The notes under the pieces are model-generated. The model was not told the DNA's origin. It saw nothing but the letters and a program-made list of their open reading frames with translations, and did not search any database. A stretch of DNA of 8,212 bases from assembly GCA_964373855.1 (NCBI GenBank), contig CAYJWL010000036.1, positions 1 to 8,212 of the forward strand. The letters run 5' to 3'. Made by a program: the position numbers and the translations under genes. The DNA comes from CAYJWL01 sp964373855 (GTDB lineage: Bacteria; Patescibacteriota; Andersenbacteria; UBA10190). Shown one piece after another: positions 4,970-8,212 of this stretch. Each line of letters begins with the position of its first letter. The first letter of the stretch is position 1.

Positions 4970-6109
4970 TTATGTCTTTGGCTTTTGCGGAGCAACGATA
5001 CTGGCTGCTTCTGCCGAGGAGGCTGGGGCTGTGATGTGAATGTTTGCGAGCAGGGCTTCAAGGCGGCGCTTTTCGGCAGGCTGCGGCCGTGTGGTTTTGC
5101 CGAAGATATAGGTAAGGATATCTGAGGCTACATTTCGGCCCTTACCCTGAAAAGGAAAATGATGAATATCAAGGCCGGGAGAGTCATTAATCTCGAGCAC
5201 AGCAATATTTACAGCTGAAATATCAGCTGAGGCTGGATTCTTGCAGAGCAGGTCGACGCCGCCGATTTTTAACTGGGAGATTCTGGCAATCTGGACGGCT
5301 AGGGCCTTGATCCGCGGGTGAACCTGATCGCTCACATCAATGGCACGACCGCCCGTGCTGACATTGGCGTTCCAGCGCAGGTGCGTCTTCTCTCCCGCCG
5401 GCAGAATCGAATTCAGATCGAGGTCTTTTTTCGTTAAATATCGTGTCACCTCGCTGTCTATGGGCATCGGACATAACGGAAAATCATATTTAATCGAGGA
5501 CCGCCATTGTCTGTTAAAAGCATGAATCAGTTCGCGAATGGTGTTGCTTCCGTTGCCGACGACGTAGGCCGGCTCCCGCCTCAGAACAGATACAGCTTTA
5601 TTTCCGATAACCAATAGCCGCAGATCATGGCTGGCAAAAAACTCCTCGACCAATACTCTGTCGCCTCCTTTATTCTTCCTCATAAATGCAAAAGCCCGCT
5701 CCACCGCCCGTCGCAATTCGCCCGGAGTGGTAATGTTCAAGGAGGCGCCATTGGCGTGTGAAGCGTTGATTGGTTTTACGACCAAAGGAAATCGGAGCGA
5801 ACTGGTAAGGACAGATCGCCAAGCGGCCGGATGCCGGAGCGCAATGGTTCGCGGCGCGGGAATGTTTTTTTCTCTAAGAAGTTTGCGCAAAAAGTACTTA
5901 TTACAAGATAGTTTAGCGGCTACGGTGTTATTGCAGGGAAGACTGGTTCCTTTGAAAAAGTGGGAAATTTTACCGTTCGAGATGAGCACGACTTTTTCCG
6001 GCAAAAAAGTACAGGCGTAGCCCTTTTGTCGTGCGGCGCGCACCAGCAGAGAGGTGGAAATAGACAATTTCCCCACACGCATTTTTTCCAGTGAAGCTGA
6101 ATCTAGCAT
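4970..6109 (-). CDS. ATP-grasp ligase, cyanophycin-synthetase/GshF-like
   Basis: The 379-aa protein has an ATP-grasp fold, whose members join a carboxylate to an amine through an acylphosphate. Visible signatures are the ATP-binding lysine region VVKPINASHANGASLNI (110-126), LVEEFF (153-158) in the linker, NANVSTGGRAIDVSD (247-261), GVDLL (284-288) and the metal-binding LEINDSPGLDIHHFP (305-319). The NVSTGG-AIDV stretch resembles cyanophycin synthetase and the C-terminal domain of bifunctional glutathione synthetase GshF. The N-terminal amidoligase parts and the Mur-ligase-like half of those enzymes are absent, so the substrate cannot be named. The last 40 residues, rich in Ala/Pro/Lys, look disordered. 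It has its own promoter (6156-6184) but no clear Shine-Dalgarno; ATG at codon 10 is an alternative start. Confidence 0.85.
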   Translation of the reverse strand: MLDSASLEKMRVGKLSISTSLLVRAARQKGYACTFLPEKVVLISNGKISHFFKGTSLPCNNTVAAKLSCNKYFLRKLLREKNIPAPRTIALRHPAAWRSVLTSSLRFPLVVKPINASHANGASLNITTPGELRRAVERAFAFMRKNKGGDRVLVEEFFASHDLRLLVIGNKAVSVLRREPAYVVGNGSNTIRELIHAFNRQWRSSIKYDFPLCPMPIDSEVTRYLTKKDLDLNSILPAGEKTHLRWNANVSTGGRAIDVSDQVHPRIKALAVQIARISQLKIGGVDLLCKNPASADISAVNIAVLEINDSPGLDIHHFPFQGKGRNVASDILTYIFGKTTRPQPAEKRRLEALLANIHITAPASSAEAASIVAPQKPKT

Positions 6110-6155
6110 AGGTATATCGAGAGCTTAAGGTGTTTTGAAATAAACCATGTTTTCT

Positions 6156-6184
6156 ATTATGCACTTTTTGTCAACTTTTGTCCA
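6156..6184 (-). promoter_or_regulatory. Promoter for the ATP-grasp gene
   Basis: On the minus strand TGGACA (6184-6179) and CATAAT (6161-6156) each match the sigma70 consensus at 5 of 6 positions and are separated by 17 bp. Transcription would start near 6149, leaving a leader of about 40 nt before the ATG at 6109. Confidence 0.6.
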
Positions 6185-6218
6185 GGTGGTTTGGCTGGCA
6201 ACACACGTAGTAGTTTTC

Positions 6219-6247
6219 TTGCTGACTCATAAAGGCTGCGATACAGT
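6219..6247 (+). promoter_or_regulatory. Possible promoter for the small DUF2795-like gene
   Basis: TTGCTG (6219-6224) and TACAGT (6242-6247) are separated by 17 bp and each match the consensus at 4 of 6 positions. The predicted start near 6254 lies about 38 nt before the ATG. It is back to back with the minus-strand promoter at 6156-6184. The match is modest. Confidence 0.4.
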
Positions 6248-6278
6248 TGAAAGTAAGTTTTTATCATTTCTTACGCTA

Positions 6279-6287
6279 GGAGGTGAG
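6279..6287 (+). promoter_or_regulatory. Near-perfect Shine-Dalgarno that sets the start at 6292
   Basis: AGGAGGTGA is complementary to the 3' end of 16S rRNA over 9 bases and ends 4 nt before the ATG at 6292 (7 nt from AGGAGG). It contains the in-frame GTG at 6283, which therefore cannot be the start. It is the strongest ribosome binding site in the window and contrasts with the absent or weak sites of most neighbours. Confidence 0.85.
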
Positions 6288-6291
6288 TGAC

Positions 6292-6492
6292 ATGCAGGAT
6301 GTGCAGAACGCCACTAAGCATTTGCGCGAGCACCAGAGCTATCCCGCCAGCAAGGCGGATCTGGTAGCGCAGTGTAATAACCTGTCTGATTATTCAGAAG
6401 CAGATAAACAAGAGTTTTCTCAAGCTTTGCCGGAAGGAACGTATAATTCGGCTGATGATGTCATTGCCGCTTTAGGCTGGAAGGCCGAATAG
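6292..6492 (+). CDS. DUF2795-like small protein
   Basis: A 66-aa soluble, acidic protein. Its pattern is an N-terminal helix (VQNATKHLREH), then SYPASKADLVAQC, a middle acidic stretch, LPEGTYNSADDVIAALGW and the end. The YPASK-DL and YNS-DDV-AALG pair resembles DUF2795, small proteins of unknown function common in bacteria, whose usual length is 60-90 residues. Its strong Shine-Dalgarno and own promoter suggest good expression. The gene is convergent with the methyltransferase, with a GC-rich hairpin between them. The family assignment is by motif memory only and no biochemical role can be stated. Confidence 0.75.
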   Translation: MQDVQNATKHLREHQSYPASKADLVAQCNNLSDYSEADKQEFSQALPEGTYNSADDVIAALGWKAE

Positions 6493-6523
6493 AGATACGG
6501 TTTTCGGAAGTACGTTTAAGAGC

Positions 6524-6551
6524 TGGCGCCGCCATAGGCAGTGCGGCGCCA
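6524..6551. terminator. GC-rich hairpin between convergent genes
   Basis: A perfect 9-bp stem, TGGCGCCGC (6524-6532) with GCGGCGCCA (6543-6551), has a 10-nt loop. It lies between the end of the small plus-strand gene (6492) and the end of the minus-strand methyltransferase (6702). Neither side has a T-run, so as a terminator it would be atypical; it may instead stabilise both 3' ends. The remaining spacer (6493-6701) shows no supported gene. Confidence 0.45.
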
Positions 6552-6701
6552 AAGATCACAGCGATCATAGACACCAAGACAATGAACTGCCTGTCGTTGG
6601 CAATCCGCGCGGCGGCGGTGGCTGTGAGGAAAAGCTCTGACGAATTGGAGAAGGCTCGGGCAGAACGATACGCCTGAATGTTATTGCGGCCGGCGTTTAG
6701 G

Positions 6702-7379
6702 TTATGCCGTAACCTTAGAATATAGCTCGCCAAATGCCGTGTGGAGATGCTTGATAATAAGCCCGGCGCGCATCATTTCCTGACGGAAAATCTGTTCGGT
6801 GTATTCGATGCGGTGGGTGTGATCGAGCCGATATTCGAAACCCTGTTGTTTTTTGTATACACTAATCCAATCACGGGTCAGAAGCGGCACGCGGATGAGA
6901 AGGGTGGGGGCTAAGGTGGACAACTGCTTGAGAAAGGCAATGCGGTGCTCAATATGCTCAAGAACGTTGGACAACACGATAACATCGAAGCGGTCTGAAA
7001 AAACATAGGTGGTTGCATCTCCCGGCACGAACTGTAAATTGGCTTGTTGGTACCGGGCTTTTGCCTGAGCAATGTTTTTGGCTGAAATATCAATGCCCAC
7101 AATGTATGATACTTTCTGAGCGAGGTCATAGGCCACTGCTCCATGGCCGCAGCCGATATCCAGCACGCGGTCGGCCGGTTTAACATTATCCAAAAAGAAC
7201 TGGTGATAATTGAGAATTTTGTGCTTAGGGTGCAGTCCACTGTGGGAGGCAAAGAAGGAGATCATGTGGTAGGAGGAGTTGTGGACCTTAACCAACAGGC
7301 GGAGAATCGGCTGGCGTAGCGGGGAGCGGCGCAGCCGCTTGAGCGAGGCTAGGGCGGAAGAACGCAGTAGGGTAGTCAT
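6702..7379 (-). CDS. Class I SAM-dependent methyltransferase
   Basis: The 225-aa protein carries a Rossmann methyltransferase core: motif I RVLDIGCGHG (71-80) for SAM binding, an acidic end of strand 2 in VGIDIS (94-99), GDATTY (120-125) and the motif IV region FDVIVLSNVLEH (131-142). A basic N-terminal stretch of about 50 residues precedes it. This layout matches the Methyltransf_11/25 type often found in polysaccharide and lipid clusters. Its ATG overlaps the stop of the upstream glycosyltransferase by 4 bp (ATGA), so the two are likely translationally coupled and may act on the same glycan or glycolipid. The methyl acceptor cannot be determined. Confidence 0.88.
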   Translation of the reverse strand: MTTLLRSSALASLKRLRRSPLRQPILRLLVKVHNSSYHMISFFASHSGLHPKHKILNYHQFFLDNVKPADRVLDIGCGHGAVAYDLAQKVSYIVGIDISAKNIAQAKARYQQANLQFVPGDATTYVFSDRFDVIVLSNVLEHIEHRIAFLKQLSTLAPTLLIRVPLLTRDWISVYKKQQGFEYRLDHTHRIEYTEQIFRQEMMRAGLIIKHLHTAFGELYSKVTA

Positions 7380-7930
7380 GGCGCTTTGGTATCCGCTTGC
7401 AGACGGTGAAACACTTCAACCCAGCGCGCAGGCGCATGTTCAGTTTCGGCGATTTTTCGGCTCATCTTTCCCATGGATTGAATCTTCGGCCAGTTTACAG
7501 TATCGGATTTTGTAACAAATTCGGAAATGCAGGCAGATAATCCGGTCAGAGACAGGTCCGGGAATACATAACCGTTTTTTCCTTCACGGACATATGAGCT
7601 GGCGCCGCAGTCGGAGCCGATGATGACGGGCAGGCCGGCCGCCATGGCTTCAACCGCGGCATAGCCCAAGGGCTCCCGCGACGCGGATAGAACGAACAGA
7701 TCGGCCGCGTTATAATGCGCCGGCATGTTGGTGTAGGGTACAGCCACTTTAAGTTCAACTGCTTTGGTTAGACTGAACTTGGTGATGAGTCTTCGAATAT
7801 TATCGTATTCATCTTGGCTGGCTGGCTCGGATGTGAATTTGCCAATAATTGTAAGGTGAAGCGGGAGACCAGGATGGCGGGCTTGCAGCTCTCTTACCGC
7901 CTGCAGCAGAAGCGGGAGATTCTTCCGCAC
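7376..7930 (-). CDS. GT4-family glycosyltransferase, C-terminal domain
   Basis: The open segment from GTG 7930 encodes 184 aa of the nucleotide-sugar-binding domain of a GT-B fold, family 4 enzyme. Visible are RKNLPLLLQAV (2-12), LHLTIIGKF (24-32), VPYTNMPAHYNAADLFVLSA (64-83) and the donor-binding EX7E signature EPLGYAAVEAMAAGLPVI (86-103). Such enzymes transfer sugars from activated donors to glycans or lipids, usually at the inner face of the membrane. GTG 7930 is not a natural start: the frame continues upstream through KILTVGKWQVRKN, a conserved GT4 segment that the GTG interrupts. Whether the truncated product is made is doubtful; see the upstream piece at 7931-8212. Confidence 0.8.
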   Translation of the reverse strand: MRKNLPLLLQAVRELQARHPGLPLHLTIIGKFTSEPASQDEYDNIRRLITKFSLTKAVELKVAVPYTNMPAHYNAADLFVLSASREPLGYAAVEAMAAGLPVIIGSDCGASSYVREGKNGYVFPDLSLTGLSACISEFVTKSDTVNWPKIQSMGKMSRKIAETEHAPARWVEVFHRLQADTKAP

Positions 7931-8212
7931 CTGCCATTTGCCGACCGTCAGGATTTTAAGGGGGGTGCTGGCAGGGGTGCCATGTAAGGCTACGGGAAAT
8001 CTCCGGCAGTCTACAGCGGCCGGTAGATACTCCAGTCGGCGGATGAGCGGACGCAGTTTCTCGTATGCTTCCCGGGTGAGAGAGATGACATGGGCCTGGC
8101 GCCGATTGAGCCAAGCGGTCAGCAGTCGGAATAGCAGGCGGTAGCCGGGGAATTGTTAATTCTTCAGCTGCTGGACGACAATAATGATTGGTATGCGTCT
8201 AAGCCAGGCAAT
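7931..8212 (-). pseudogene. N-terminal part of the GT4 glycosyltransferase, interrupted by TAA
   Basis: In the same frame as the C-terminal domain, codons from 8155 down to 7931 read without a stop (…AHVISLTREAYEKL… then STPLKILTVGKWQ), as expected for the linker of a GT-B enzyme. At 8158-8156 there is an in-frame TAA. Beyond it the frame stays open to the window edge (IPIIIVVQQLKN, a plausible core strand of the N-terminal domain). Between the TAA and GTG 7930 there is no ATG, GTG or TTG in frame. The gene is either broken by a nonsense mutation or carries a base error in this assembly. It continues past the window. Confidence 0.65.

Noticed and set aside
6461..6733. Minus-strand frame of 90 codons with a hydrophobic stretch (FIVLVSMIAVIFGAALPMA)
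   Set aside because: It starts with TTG, has no ribosome binding site, overlaps the end of the methyltransferase and the end of the small plus-strand gene, and part of its hydrophobic stretch is encoded by the GC-rich hairpin at 6524-6551.

Overview
The window carries a complete diversity-generating retroelement (DGR) in its first 3.1 kb, followed by ordinary metabolic and envelope genes. Gene content suggests an uncultivated bacterium, most likely of the Patescibacteria/CPR: a DGR of the type common there, a compact RnfD/NqrB-type membrane domain fused to a flavin reductase, a cyanophycin-synthetase-like ATP-grasp ligase, a 66-residue DUF2795-like protein, and a glycosyltransferase/methyltransferase pair. 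No rRNA or other taxonomic marker is present, so this placement is inference.

Layout. 1-294: a consensus sigma70-type promoter (TTGACA, 17 bp, TATAAT) and a roughly 200-nt leader with competing helices. 295-1137: the DGR target gene, whose last 38 codons hold the variable repeat (VR, 1013-1124). 1169-1225: intrinsic terminator. 1226-1501: no gene, two clear hairpins. 1502-1613: the template repeat (TR). Over 112 aligned bases TR and VR differ at 19 positions, all of them adenines in TR. 1628-1978 (minus): Avd-type accessory protein. 1984-3117 (plus): DGR reverse transcriptase with a YTDD active site and a (GA)10 tract in its coding sequence. 3118-3402: gene-free, rich in inverted repeats. 3403-4956 (plus): RnfD/NqrB-like membrane domain fused to a ferredoxin-NAD(P)H-reductase domain. 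4970-6109 (minus): ATP-grasp ligase, convergent with the fusion gene 13 bp away. 6110-6291: divergent promoter region. 6292-6492 (plus): DUF2795-like small protein. 6702-7379 and 7376-7930 (both minus): SAM methyltransferase and GT4 glycosyltransferase with an ATGA overlap. The N-terminal half of the glycosyltransferase frame continues toward the right edge but is cut by an in-frame TAA.

How the parts work together. TR RNA is copied by the reverse transcriptase with Avd, adenines are misread, and the mutated cDNA replaces VR, so the C-terminal face of the 280-aa target protein varies. The window is more than a textbook DGR in three ways: avd lies antisense inside the TR-to-RT spacer with its start codon 5 bp from that of the RT; the RT carries a long GA dinucleotide tract in which slippage by one unit either way truncates the enzyme before its active site, so it could be an on/off switch for mutagenesis; and the target gene has a long leader with mutually exclusive helices.
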